Source: a virus. From it: a DNA stretch of 64,000 bases. The notes under the pieces were generated by a model. The model ran no database searches. It had not been told where the DNA came from and worked only from the letters and a program-made list of their open reading frames with translations. Shown piece after piece: positions 44,543-52,344 of the stretch (position 1 is its first letter; every line of letters starts with the position of its first letter). Where the stretch lies: the IMG/VR virus record IMGVR_UViG_3300005910_000004, positions 1-64,000 of that record. One strand, 5' to 3'. The position numbers were made by a program, and so were the translations under genes.

Positions 44543-45429
44543 ACTCTTATATTACGAGAAATGCCTGCACATCTTCGACTACAATATTTTATGATGGCAG
44601 GTTTTCCGCATATTAAACATTTATTATTTCTTTTGTTGTGGGGGTTCCCTTCATATAATTTTATGAAATCAGTACCATATTTAGCAATTGAATAATCTAA
44701 ATATTTATTGATATCATTACCTGTAATTAAAATCAATTGTTTATTTTTAGGAAAATATTTAAATTTAGCTTGATCTTTATCAGTCAAGAAACCTTTAGTT
44801 TCTATATAGATTGAATTTTGAATAAAATCTGGATAATATTTGAGTGTTTGATTTTCGAATTGATAAGAAAATGATTCTGAATTTCTGATGAATGAGATTT
44901 TGTGTTCTAAATTGAATATAACATATGCCAATTCATAGCTACTATCACACCAATATCCTTTGTACCATCCCGATTTTCCTCGCCCAGATCCTCTTCTATA
45001 TCCGCCAGAATGTGGATTTTTAGCAAAGTTATATCCATTCTTTTGATCGATATATAAACATTTGCGAGAACAGAAAATCCCTGGATGTGTTTTGAATGTT
45101 TTAAAGTATGTATGGCATATAGGGCATTCTATATCAATTCTAGAATCTGCATTTAGATTCCATGGTATATTTCCTTTATTAGATTTAGAAATTTTCATTT
45201 TAGTTTGTTCAGAATGGATTCTGCCTCTGGTATTATATCCTCCTGCACATTTTGAACTACAGAATTTATTTTTACGTTTTTCAAATTTCAAAATTCCATT
45301 ACATTCTGGGCATATTTTTGGATGTTGATAGTATATTTTTTCACATTCAATCTTTTGTATTTTTAATTGAATAAAATAGGGAGAAGTTTTAACACGTTCT
45401 GAAATTTTATGTTTGGTTATATCATTCAT
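44503..45429 (-). CDS. PD-(D/E)xK homing endonuclease-like protein
   Basis: 308 residues from ATG 45429 (AAAGGAAT upstream); a longer frame upstream runs into tRNA-like DNA and is rejected. Cys pairs CPECNG/CSSKC, a NUMOD-like GRIHSEQTKMKISKSNKG, CPIC, and a nuclease core CDSSYELAY...YYPDFIQNSIYIETKG giving the E...PD...ExK triad. Its last ~12 residues (YPDGVSNPESQQ) are translated from the antisense strand of tRNA-Glu. It interrupts a tRNA cluster and lies opposite to all neighbours. Confidence 0.7.
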   Translation of the reverse strand: MNDITKHKISERVKTSPYFIQLKIQKIECEKIYYQHPKICPECNGILKFEKRKNKFCSSKCAGGYNTRGRIHSEQTKMKISKSNKGNIPWNLNADSRIDIECPICHTYFKTFKTHPGIFCSRKCLYIDQKNGYNFAKNPHSGGYRRGSGRGKSGWYKGYWCDSSYELAYVIFNLEHKISFIRNSESFSYQFENQTLKYYPDFIQNSIYIETKGFLTDKDQAKFKYFPKNKQLILITGNDINKYLDYSIAKYGTDFIKLYEGNPHNKRNNKCLICGKPAIIKYCSRRCAGISRNIRVYPDGVSNPESQQ

Positions 45430-45438
45430 AATGATTCC

Positions 45439-45451
45439 TTTTATTTTATTC
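45439..45451 (-). promoter_or_regulatory. GAATAAAATAAAA element
   Basis: Minus-strand copy of the recurrent motif, abutting AGGAATC and the endonuclease ATG at 45429. No other promoter source is near on this strand. Confidence 0.4.
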
Positions 45452-45467
45452 AGAATTAAATCAAGAT

Positions 45468-45503
45468 AACCTGACCGGAGTTCAACTCTCCGTCGAGGTG
45501 CCA
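45468..45503 (+). pseudogene. tRNA remnant (T arm and 3' acceptor only)
   Basis: CGGAG-TTCAACT-CTCCG is a complete T arm, followed by TCGAGGTG-CCA. The D and anticodon arms and a matching 5' strand are missing; an ACCTGA just before may fold against TCGAGGT. It adjoins the endonuclease promoter, so the tRNA was probably truncated when that gene inserted. Confidence 0.7.
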
Positions 45504-45551
45504 TTTTTAACTCATTGAGCATTCTTAACTGATGTCAGACTTGAAGGAGCT

Positions 45552-45580
45552 GAGGTTGCCGTCTGGGTAACCTCCATTTT
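45552..45580 (+). terminator. Hairpin terminator after tRNA remnant
   Basis: GAGGTTGCC-GTCTG-GGTAACCTC, 9-bp stem with one G-U, followed by CATTTTT. Confidence 0.65.
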
Positions 45581-45590
45581 TACGTCCTCA

Positions 45591-45603
45591 CTACCATGTG
45601 TGG
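45591..45603 (+). other. CTACCATGTGTGG motif between a tRNA-like region and a terminator
   Basis: Near-copy of CTACCATGTGTAG at 50124 and 50282. All three stand downstream of a CCATTTT-type end and upstream of a hairpin. Confidence 0.5.
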
Positions 45604-45615
45604 TGTTGGCATTAG

Positions 45616-45648
45616 ATCCCGTTTTAATTTTAAAGCGGGATTCGTTTT
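45616..45648 (+). terminator. Hairpin terminator upstream of tRNA-Pro
   Basis: ATCCCG/CGGGAT stem enclosing an AT-rich stretch, then TCGTTTT. Confidence 0.65.
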
Positions 45649-45650
45649 AA

Positions 45651-45727
45651 CGGTGTGTAGGAAAGTCTGGGATTCCATCTGCTTTGGGAGCAGAAAATCG
45701 TGGGTTCAAATCCCACCTCACCGACCA
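45651..45727 (+). tRNA. tRNA-Pro(TGG), CCA encoded
   Basis: CGGTGTG/CTCACCG acceptor (one mismatch), anticodon arm TCTGC-TTTGGGA-GCAGA, T arm GTGGG-TTCAAAT-CCCAC, then A-CCA. Confidence 0.88.
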
Positions 45728-45752
45728 TTTAAGTCAAATAAGGATTATGTAT

Positions 45753-46064
45753 ATGACAAAAAAAGAGTTTAAGGCATTTTTATATGATGTATGTTCTGAT
45801 TGTGATTGCCATAGAGATAACAAATATTGTACATTGATCGAATTTTTATGTGGACCGAATAATTCTCACAGAACTATCATTCAATTGAAATGTGTTGAAA
45901 AATTGAGATATGAACGTCATGAAGATTTATCATGGGATGAGTCGTTTAAAATATGGATTGATAAAGGGTATGCAGAAACTTTTGCTGAAGTATATGATGA
46001 GAAACTCAATGTATGGAATATGTATCAAAAAGTAATAAAAGCAAATTCAAAAAAGCGATCTTAA
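45753..46064 (+). CDS. Unknown Cys/Asp-rich small protein
   Basis: 103 residues from ATG 45753, 8 bases after AAGGA. Contains SDCDCHRDNKYC near 15-25, possibly metal-binding; otherwise helical. The end overlaps the tRNA-Asp gene by about 10 bases. Not recognised. Confidence 0.5.
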   Translation: MTKKEFKAFLYDVCSDCDCHRDNKYCTLIEFLCGPNNSHRTIIQLKCVEKLRYERHEDLSWDESFKIWIDKGYAETFAEVYDEKLNVWNMYQKVIKANSKKRS

Positions 46065-46131
46065 TTCAGTCTGGTAGAATGCTGCACTGTCGATGCAATC
46101 GTCGCGGGTTCGAATCCCGCAGGTCGCGCCA
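46055..46131 (+). tRNA. tRNA-Asp(GTC), CCA encoded
   Basis: GCGATCT/AGGTCGC acceptor, D stem ATTC/GAAT, anticodon loop CTGTCGA on TGCA/TGCA, T arm GCGGG-TTCGAAT-CCCGC, discriminator G, CCA. Confidence 0.88.
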
Positions 46132-46156
46132 CTATCATTTCATGTAGGACAATAAG

Positions 46157-46726
46157 ATGGAAAAAATTGTTGAATACAGAAACCAATTAAAGGAATTTTT
46201 AAGTGATCGAGGGTTGATATGGTGTAGGATGTATACTGAAAGTAATAAAAGAGTAAGTATTAAATTTTATAGCGTATTGGAGAAATCTCGTAAACTACCG
46301 TTCACTCACTCCCGTGTTTTATCTAGAAAAACGATGGAGATACATGCAAAGAAAATGAAATCACAATTTGATTTCATTGATGAAGTTAAACTATGTGATT
46401 CAACACCGACTTATATGAAGTCTTATTATTCATTTCGTGTTTATATTAAACCGGAAATGGTTCCTGAAATGTTATATCCTAAATTTTATATGATTTTTCA
46501 TGCTGAGAAAGTTTTGTCACATCTATCACATAAAAATGGATGTTCGTTTGGAGAATTGTATGATGGAAAGCAATATATTAAACGATCAGAAGCATTACAT
46601 GATTATAGATCTTTATTAGAAGCTCTTAAATGGACTAAAGGGGAAAGAGTAGCTAATCAATTAAAATGCTATAAGATGTATCATACAGATAAGTATAAAT
46701 TTCAAATATTCGAAGAATGCAAATAG
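46157..46726 (+). CDS. Unknown protein
   Basis: 189 residues. Not recognised; basic and rich in Lys, Tyr and His, alpha/beta by appearance. No clear ribosome site (ACAATAAG upstream). It precedes the 676-residue protein by 36 bp. Confidence 0.5.
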   Translation: MEKIVEYRNQLKEFLSDRGLIWCRMYTESNKRVSIKFYSVLEKSRKLPFTHSRVLSRKTMEIHAKKMKSQFDFIDEVKLCDSTPTYMKSYYSFRVYIKPEMVPEMLYPKFYMIFHAEKVLSHLSHKNGCSFGELYDGKQYIKRSEALHDYRSLLEALKWTKGERVANQLKCYKMYHTDKYKFQIFEECK

Positions 46727-46762
46727 AACACAAACAAATCATCTAATTAAAGGAATAGAAAG

Positions 46763-48793
46763 ATGACGTTTAATCAAATGAAACCTATATTAGAATCACA
46801 TGTAAACGAAATGTTTAAAAAATGTGATACACTCTTTACTGTCACATTTGATAAAGATGTTATGTGGGACATATATCTTGACAGTTTCCCAATCGGAACT
46901 AATGAGATATATCAGGAACGACGAGAGCATGATTGTCAGCATTGTAAGCAGTTTGTTCGAGCTATTGGAAATGTTGTTATCATCAAGAATAGTAATACTC
47001 TTATCAGTGTATGGGATTGTATGTTTGACGATGATGTTTACGGTCCTGTGTTCAAGGCCCTTTCAGACTTCGTTAAATCCCATGTTGTCACCAATCGATT
47101 CATTACTAATTTGACTTGTGCTGGTGTGGATCATAACATGGGTCAGAAACCTGATGGATCCGTTCGTCGATGGAATCATATGTATGCTAAGATCCCAGTA
47201 GCTTATCAGAATAAAAATCGTATTGTTTCATGTGAAACTCTCATGGATAAAGATAGAAGTTGCAAGGATGTATTGAAAAGATCACTCGAAACTATCTCAT
47301 TGGATTCAGTTGATATGGTATTAGACTTGATCAATAGCGACTCTATCTATAAAGGTGTTGAATGGAAGGGTTTACTGGAAAGCTTCCAGAAACTCCAGAA
47401 ACAATATGCTCAAATTGCAGTTGGTCCGTCACAGGATAACTTCTGCTGGCTCAAATCTGGAGATTCAGGAGCAGTAAGTAAAATAAGAAATAATCCAATT
47501 GGAGTATGTCTTACTAATATCACCGAAGGTATGGATCTTGATGTTGCTATTAGTAAATATGAATCAATGGTTGCACCCACAAATTATAAACGACCAAAAC
47601 CGGTATTCACTCAGAAGATGTTGTCTGATGCAAAAGATACGGTTGAGCGGTTGGGATTCACAAGATCTCTTCGTAGACGGTTTGCGACAATTGATGATAT
47701 TACGGTTAATAATGTTCTATTCGCAGATAGGACTTCTACTAAACGTATGAGTGGTGATGATATCTTTGAAGAACTCGGAGGTAGTATCCCAACTAATGTA
47801 AAACAGTTTACTCGTGCTACTGAAATATCAATTGATAAGTTTATAGCTGATGTATTGCCTTCACTGACTAAGATGGAAATCTTGTTGGAGAATCGTCATC
47901 GTGCTAATATTGTATCCTTAATTGCTCCAGCTCATGCTGATAGTAAACCAATGTTCAAGTGGGGTAATAACTTCTCATGGGCATATTCTGGTAATATCAC
48001 TGATTCTATGAAGGAACGAGTTAAAGCTGCTGGTGGTAACACTAATGGAGTTCTCCGTTTTAGTATTCAATGGAATGAGAATGATGACAATAAGAACGAC
48101 TTTGATGCCCATTCAATTGAGCCAAAGAATCGTATATCTTATCCTATAAAGGCTTGTAGACAACCATCAAGTGGTATGTTGGATGTTGATATTGTGAATC
48201 CTCGCGGAATTGCAGTTGAGAATATTATATATACTGATCTTGATAAAATGCCTAATGGTATTTATGAATTCGGGGTTGATGTATATTCTTATCGTGGTGG
48301 TAATAGTGGGTTCAGAGCAGAGATAGAATTTGATGGTAACATATTCAATTATAATATCGTTGAAGGTACTCGGTCTGGATTTGTCACTGTCGCTAAGATA
48401 AAGAAGTCTGATGGTAAACTCGAGATGATGGATGATAATGGTGGAACTGTTAATTATTCAGAAGTATGTAATTTAAAGATTAATAGTTTGAACCCAGTAA
48501 CAGTATGTATGTTATCACCCAATTTCTGGGATGGTAATGCTACCGGTAATAAGCATTTTATGTTTATGCTGCAAGATTGTGTGAACGATGAATGTCCTAA
48601 CGGGTTTTTCAATGAGTTCTTACAGCAGGAATTGATGGACCATAAACGGGTATTTGCTGCATTAGGAAATAAGATGAAAGTCGAACCTACTGATATGCAA
48701 TTATCAGGTTTGGGATTCAGTTCAACTAAGCGAGATCATATTCTTATGAAGGTTGAAGGTCACACTTCTCGCATGTTAAAAGTTATGATCTAA
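46763..48793 (+). CDS. Large unknown protein of the vWA module
   Basis: 676 residues, AAAGGAA upstream. No catalytic motif recognised. An N-terminal region with HDCQHC (~54-59), a helical centre (~180-370), and a C-terminal beta-sandwich-like part (~430-560: LRFSIQWNEND, NDFDAHSIEP, GMLDVDIVNPRG, GIYEFGVDVYSYRGGNSGFRAEIEFDG) reminiscent of secreted DUF2135/YfaP-like domains. It precedes a small acidic gene and a von Willebrand A protein; together these look like one functional unit of unknown role. Confidence 0.55.
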   Translation: MTFNQMKPILESHVNEMFKKCDTLFTVTFDKDVMWDIYLDSFPIGTNEIYQERREHDCQHCKQFVRAIGNVVIIKNSNTLISVWDCMFDDDVYGPVFKALSDFVKSHVVTNRFITNLTCAGVDHNMGQKPDGSVRRWNHMYAKIPVAYQNKNRIVSCETLMDKDRSCKDVLKRSLETISLDSVDMVLDLINSDSIYKGVEWKGLLESFQKLQKQYAQIAVGPSQDNFCWLKSGDSGAVSKIRNNPIGVCLTNITEGMDLDVAISKYESMVAPTNYKRPKPVFTQKMLSDAKDTVERLGFTRSLRRRFATIDDITVNNVLFADRTSTKRMSGDDIFEELGGSIPTNVKQFTRATEISIDKFIADVLPSLTKMEILLENRHRANIVSLIAPAHADSKPMFKWGNNFSWAYSGNITDSMKERVKAAGGNTNGVLRFSIQWNENDDNKNDFDAHSIEPKNRISYPIKACRQPSSGMLDVDIVNPRGIAVENIIYTDLDKMPNGIYEFGVDVYSYRGGNSGFRAEIEFDGNIFNYNIVEGTRSGFVTVAKIKKSDGKLEMMDDNGGTVNYSEVCNLKINSLNPVTVCMLSPNFWDGNATGNKHFMFMLQDCVNDECPNGFFNEFLQQELMDHKRVFAALGNKMKVEPTDMQLSGLGFSSTKRDHILMKVEGHTSRMLKVMI

Positions 48794-48830
48794 TTGATCA
48801 AAATTCACTAAACAAACAAAGGAAGATACA

Positions 48831-49253
48831 ATGATTACATCTAAACAGTTGGAAAAAGCACTTCGCGATAAATTCCGCTTCAATTACAATGGTCAGATCG
48901 CAATTGAGGATCTTTATGATATTGGACCAATACAGCTTAATACTATTTATGTTAAGTTGAGCAAAAATAAGAAGGATACTGAAGTTGATAGTCTTATTAA
49001 TTCAAATGTTGATAAGACATTAGAGTTGAAGTTGGCTATTGTGAAGCATGTATTCGATGTTAAGATTGAGGAAGCTCAGAAGGTTAAGTTGGCAGGTGCT
49101 AAGAGACTCCGCAAACAGAAGATCCTTGAGATCAAGGAGAAGAAGTCTGATGATGCACTCGAGGATAAGTCATTGGAAGAACTCGATGCTTTGCTTCTTG
49201 AGGATGAAGATGGTCTTTCAGTCGATGATGCTTCTGATACTGAAAATGCTTAA
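48831..49253 (+). CDS. Small charged helical protein of the vWA module
   Basis: 140 residues, AAAGGAAG upstream. N-terminal ~65 residues mixed, then a Lys/Arg-rich helix (~80-105) and a very acidic C-terminus (LEELDALLLEDEDGLSVDD). Not recognised. Followed by a hairpin. Confidence 0.55.
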   Translation: MITSKQLEKALRDKFRFNYNGQIAIEDLYDIGPIQLNTIYVKLSKNKKDTEVDSLINSNVDKTLELKLAIVKHVFDVKIEEAQKVKLAGAKRLRKQKILEIKEKKSDDALEDKSLEELDALLLEDEDGLSVDDASDTENA

Positions 49254-49261
49254 TTAATTAT

Positions 49262-49286
49262 GAGTGGGTACATTTTGTGCCCACTC
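49262..49286 (+). terminator. Hairpin GAGTGGG/CCCACTC
   Basis: 7-bp GC-rich stem extended by weaker pairs, directly after the stop. No T run, so it may attenuate rather than terminate before the vWA gene. Confidence 0.45.
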
Positions 49287-49305
49287 AAACTATAAAAGGA
49301 AATAT

Positions 49306-49971
49306 ATGAAAAAAGATTATACACATATTACATTTATACTTGATCGGTCTGGTTCAATGAATTCAATTAAAATGGATACTATTGGTGGATTTAATACTTT
49401 TATTGATGACCAGAAAAAGGTTGATGGTGATTGCACTATGACGCTTGTTCAGTTTGATAGTGTGGAGGCATACAAAGTTCTTAATGACTTTGAGTCTATG
49501 GATAAAGTGGAGAAACTATCAACTGATAACTTTGTTCCTAGAGGCGGTACTCCTTTGCGAGATGCTGTTGGTCGTGGAATCAATGAAACTGGTGCTAAAC
49601 TGGCAGTCATGAAAGAAGAAGATCGACCCGAAAAGGTTATCTTTGTAATTCTTACTGATGGTGAAGAAAATTCATCAACTGAATTTACTCAGGATTCTCA
49701 GATTGAGAAAATGATTACTGTACAAGAAAAGGATTTCAATTGGAAATTTGTATTCCTTGGTGCTAATCAGGATGCTATGGTTGTAGCACGGGGTATGGGT
49801 ATTAGTTCAAACAATACTCTTAGTTTTGGTGCCACTGTTAAAGGAACCAAGAATGCATTTAAGTCTGTTTCTGATAATATGACCTATTATCGAGGTATGT
49901 CACAGGATCAGGCTCAGTGTTCAAGTTATTTCATGGACGTCGATCGTGATGCTCAGAAGTCTGAAATCTAA
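49306..49971 (+). CDS. von Willebrand factor A domain protein
   Basis: 221 residues from ATG 49306 (AAAAGGAA). MIDAS motif: FILDRSGSM (DxSxS, ~9-17), conserved Thr/Gly in RGGTPLRDAVG (~81-91) and VILTDGEEN (~122-130). No signal peptide, so it acts in the cytoplasm, where such domains bind metal and partner proteins (chaperone, ATPase or stress systems). It lies downstream of the 676-aa and 140-aa genes. Confidence 0.8.
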   Translation: MKKDYTHITFILDRSGSMNSIKMDTIGGFNTFIDDQKKVDGDCTMTLVQFDSVEAYKVLNDFESMDKVEKLSTDNFVPRGGTPLRDAVGRGINETGAKLAVMKEEDRPEKVIFVILTDGEENSSTEFTQDSQIEKMITVQEKDFNWKFVFLGANQDAMVVARGMGISSNNTLSFGATVKGTKNAFKSVSDNMTYYRGMSQDQAQCSSYFMDVDRDAQKSEI

Positions 49972-50035
49972 TAAATAAATTAGAATAAATAAAAAACCAT
50001 GGTGAATATAAGAAATTGTAATCATCATGTATTAG

Positions 50036-50111
50036 GCTGGTGTAGCTCAGTAGGTAGAGCGCGTGATTTGTAATCTCGATGTCGGGGATTCGATTTCCTC
50101 CATCAGCTCCA
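50036..50111 (+). tRNA. tRNA-Thr(TGT), CCA encoded
   Basis: GCTGGTG/CATCAGC acceptor, D arm GCTC/GAGC, anticodon loop TTTGTAA on stem CGTGA/TCTCG (one mismatch), T loop TTCGATT, discriminator T, CCA. Confidence 0.87.
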
Positions 50112-50123
50112 TTTTTTACTCAA

Positions 50124-50136
50124 CTACCATGTGTAG
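50124..50136 (+). other. CTACCATGTGTAG motif downstream of tRNA-Thr
   Basis: 13-base motif, 12 bases after the encoded CCA, able to fold as CTAC/GTAG. Repeated at 50282 and, with one or two changes, 45591. Confidence 0.55.
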
Positions 50137-50148
50137 GATAGAGTTTTA

Positions 50149-50178
50149 GGGAACGTCATTCGTGACGTTCCTCGTCTT
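50149..50178 (+). terminator. Terminator with TTCG loop after tRNA-Thr
   Basis: GGAACGTCA-TTCG-TGACGTTCC (9-bp stem) followed by TCGTCTTT, ending at the start of the next tRNA. Confidence 0.8.
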
Positions 50179-50179
50179 T

Positions 50180-50266
50180 GCCGGAATACCTCAGTTGGTC
50201 AGAGGATGTGACAAGCTTAATAGCGGAATCATACAGTCGTAGGTTCAAATCCTGCTTCCGGCTCCA
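50180..50266 (+). tRNA. tRNA-like gene with aberrant anticodon arm (isotype undetermined)
   Basis: Acceptor GCCGGAA/TTCCGGC is perfect, D arm CCTC/GAGG, T arm GTAGG-TTCAAAT-CCTGC and CCA are all present. Between D and T arms are 33 bases instead of ~23. The best fold pairs TGTGA with TCATA and leaves a 17-base loop containing a small GCT/AGC helix, with no T33-anticodon-purine arrangement. It may be a decayed tRNA, a class II tRNA with a poor anticodon stem, or a tRNA with an insertion. Confidence 0.6.
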
Positions 50267-50281
50267 TTTTCATAAGTTCAG

Positions 50282-50294
50282 CTACCATGTGTAG
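50282..50294 (+). other. CTACCATGTGTAG motif downstream of the aberrant tRNA
   Basis: Exact copy of the motif at 50124, 15 bases after the CCA end, upstream of the next hairpin. Confidence 0.55.
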
Positions 50295-50308
50295 AACAGA
50301 ACATTATT

Positions 50309-50341
50309 GGGTGGTCAACTTAGTTGACCACCCATGCTTTT
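50309..50341 (+). terminator. Strong hairpin terminator
   Basis: GGGTGGTCAAC-TTA-GTTGACCACCC, 11-bp perfect stem, followed by ATGCTTTT. Confidence 0.85.
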
Positions 50342-50358
50342 ATAATAGGAGAAGAGTC

Positions 50359-50547
50359 ATGTCAGAATATCCAGTTTTCAATATGGAAGATGTTAGAGAC
50401 ATCACCTGCGATCTAGATAATTTGGTTGGTAAACGACTTAAGGAATTTAATATAGTTTTATCTGCCAGACAGGAAGACTTAATACATAATTCTATATGGA
50501 AAGTATGTGAAGAAGTTAGTACTGGTAATTATAAACATCATCACTAA
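50359..50547 (+). CDS. Small unknown protein
   Basis: 62 residues from ATG 50359 (AGGAGAAG). Acidic helical body with a C-terminal HHH. Not recognised. Confidence 0.5.
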   Translation: MSEYPVFNMEDVRDITCDLDNLVGKRLKEFNIVLSARQEDLIHNSIWKVCEEVSTGNYKHHH

Positions 50548-50561
50548 GTCCCGTTGAAGAA

Positions 50562-50637
50562 GCACCCATAACTTAATTGATAGAGTACTGTCCTTTTAAG
50601 ACAGGAATTGAGGGTTTGAGTCCCTCTGGGTGTACCA
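50562..50637 (+). tRNA. tRNA-Lys(TTT), CCA encoded
   Basis: GCACCCA/TGGGTGT acceptor, perfect anticodon stem CTGTC/GACAG with loop CTTTTAA, T arm GAGGG-TTTGAGT-CCCTC, A-CCA. Confidence 0.9.
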
Positions 50638-50661
50638 TTGCATATAATGTGTATTACTCTA

Positions 50662-50674
50662 GAATAAATTAAAA
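50662..50674 (+). promoter_or_regulatory. GAATAAATTAAAA element
   Basis: Copy of the recurrent motif at the head of the endonuclease remnant, where the 5' part of that gene is missing. Confidence 0.3.
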
Positions 50675-50946
50675 CTACGAATGAGATAGATGGAATAGTA
50701 TGTCTCTGTGCTTATAATAGGGGACCTAATAATTATGAAAAACGATATGATGATAAACATGTTGATGTTTTTGCGATTGTAGTATTAAATACAAATACCA
50801 TTATGTATATTTCAAAACGAGAAGTTTCTGATCGTGGAGTAGTAACTTTTAGAAAAAACCCACCAAAAAATAATCAGAAAAAAGGTGTTCATATGATAGA
50901 AGATTATCTGGATTTTGAGAAGGCAATAATTTCATGCGATATATGA
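50668..50946 (+). pseudogene. 5'-truncated PDDEXK endonuclease-like gene
   Basis: The frame runs from the motif to TGA 50944 with no proper start codon: it reads KTTNEIDGIVCLCAYNRGP, then HVDVFAIVVLNTNTIMYI and RKNPPKNNQKKGVH. This resembles the C-terminal half of group I intron-type PDDEXK_5 endonucleases, in which a QVKTT strand is followed by Y..VD.FA.Y and PPKNNQ. The N-terminal half with most active-site residues is gone, so it is a remnant. Confidence 0.55.
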
Positions 50947-50970
50947 TAGTACCAATCTAAGGAGATTGCC

Positions 50971-51093
50971 ATGAAATTATTAGAATACTGGTTTAATGAT
51001 ATTCTACCGTTCATATGGGTGTGTGGTATTATATTTTGGGTTGCCTGGAAATGGGCAGTTAAAAAAGGAGCTGAAGATGAGACTTATCAGTAA
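50971..51093 (+). CDS. Small membrane protein
   Basis: 40 residues, AAGGAG upstream. One hydrophobic Trp-rich segment (ILPFIWVCGIIFWVAWKWAV) with a charged C-terminus. Overlaps the next gene by 17 bp. Confidence 0.55.
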   Translation: MKLLEYWFNDILPFIWVCGIIFWVAWKWAVKKGAEDETYQ

Positions 51094-51808
51094 GTTTCAC
51101 GATTATTATGACGGAGTTACTAAAACTACTGGTCATGATAAATCATATACATTTGTAAGACATACAAAGGCAATTCGTAAGATTGATTGTAGGATTCTAC
51201 GTAAAATGGATTTTGAAACTAAGAGAAATAGAATATATGTAACTGGTGAATTAATTGGTTTCTGTGGGAAATTATATCCATGTGTCAAAATATCAACTAC
51301 TCAAGAATCATGTATGGGTTATACTATGATACCTGATATATATTTATATGAATGGGAAGATGTTCAGAAACACATTCAATTTGATAAAGTTGTTGATTCT
51401 CGGTTTAGATTTACTTCTGGGAATGAAGGGGAACCAATTAAGAATTGGTTGAAATATGGCAAGTCTGGATACTCATGGTTCACTAAAGATGATCCTAGTA
51501 TTCTAACTGATTCTAAAATACTAAATATTTTTCAAGATGATAATGTTGCATATTTCAGAATTCATAAGGATCCCGAATATTGTTGTGATATGATTGAAGC
51601 ATATCCCAATTTAAAAGAATTAAGTTTCTTCAAAATATTTGATACTTTTACATGCTTTCAAATTATCGAACAGTTTTTGACTAATGATTTAGTCAGACCT
51701 GATCGAATAGACATTCCAATCTCAGATGTACTAAAGGCGGAAACTCATGGGTTTGATAAATTATCTTTTAGAAAAGATAAAGGAAAAAAAAGAAGAAAAA
51801 GAAACTGA
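51077..51808 (+). CDS. Conserved-looking phage protein of unknown function
   Basis: 243 residues from ATG 51077 (GGAG 8 bases before). Opens MRLISKFHDYYDGV, an opening I remember from unannotated phage proteins. Mixed alpha/beta; the basic C-terminal tail (KDKGKKRRKRN) overlaps the next gene by 62 bp in another frame. Confidence 0.6.
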   Translation: MRLISKFHDYYDGVTKTTGHDKSYTFVRHTKAIRKIDCRILRKMDFETKRNRIYVTGELIGFCGKLYPCVKISTTQESCMGYTMIPDIYLYEWEDVQKHIQFDKVVDSRFRFTSGNEGEPIKNWLKYGKSGYSWFTKDDPSILTDSKILNIFQDDNVAYFRIHKDPEYCCDMIEAYPNLKELSFFKIFDTFTCFQIIEQFLTNDLVRPDRIDIPISDVLKAETHGFDKLSFRKDKGKKRRKRN

Positions 51809-52184
51809 TAATCATATTGTTAAAGCTATAAACATATTTGCGAATGAGAATATGAATGAGGGATTGAAGTGGAATTATCCAACTATAAGAACATGTATAA
51901 ATGGACATTCATGGCTTGCTGGGAGAGTTCACAAACAATTAAAAGATGGAAGCAGTGCATCTTGGACAGTTGGGGTGAACTGTCCTATATGTAAAAGACC
52001 ATCTAACATGGAAAAATTGTTATATGATTCAGAAGTGTATAGGACAATTTATACATTGAGGGATGAGGGATTATCTTTCGATCAAATAGTAATACATATA
52101 AATTTAACAACTGGATATTCAGATGATGTTGTGAGATCTTGTCTGGATCAAATAAAGAGGGTAGAAGATGGTACTGATCAATAA
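51747..52184 (+). CDS. Unknown zinc-binding-like protein
   Basis: 145 residues from ATG 51747, inside the end of the preceding gene. Contains CINGH...CPICKRP (~49-85), a likely zinc knuckle, and a helical C-terminus. The long overlap suggests translational coupling. Confidence 0.5.
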   Translation: MGLINYLLEKIKEKKEEKETDNHIVKAINIFANENMNEGLKWNYPTIRTCINGHSWLAGRVHKQLKDGSSASWTVGVNCPICKRPSNMEKLLYDSEVYRTIYTLRDEGLSFDQIVIHINLTTGYSDDVVRSCLDQIKRVEDGTDQ

Positions 52185-52344
52185 TAAATTAAATATAACT
52201 GAAAAAGAGATTATGGCAACTTCTGTTGAAAGTCGTGATTTTGATGATGGATTATTCCCTAATTGGACTGATGCTAATATATGGGATGGTGCCTTTCTAG
52301 CAGGAGTAAATTTTGCTCTCGGAAAGGTTGAGGAGGTGTTGTAA
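52168..52344 (+). CDS. Small unknown acidic protein
   Basis: 58 residues; starts inside the previous gene and ends one base into the next ATG (TAATGG). Aromatic/Asp-rich centre (FDDGLFPNWTDANIWDGAFLAG). Not recognised. Confidence 0.5.
   Translation: MVLINNKLNITEKEIMATSVESRDFDDGLFPNWTDANIWDGAFLAGVNFALGKVEEVL

Noticed and set aside
44503-45522. Longer version of the minus-strand endonuclease from 45522
   Set aside because: The added N-terminus is translated from the tRNA remnant; ATG 45429 has a good ribosome site and matches the motif spacing of its relatives.
45504-45580. Additional tRNA around GACTTGAAGG...CCTCCA
   Set aside because: No T-loop consensus and no acceptor pairing; the 3' part is better explained as a hairpin terminator.
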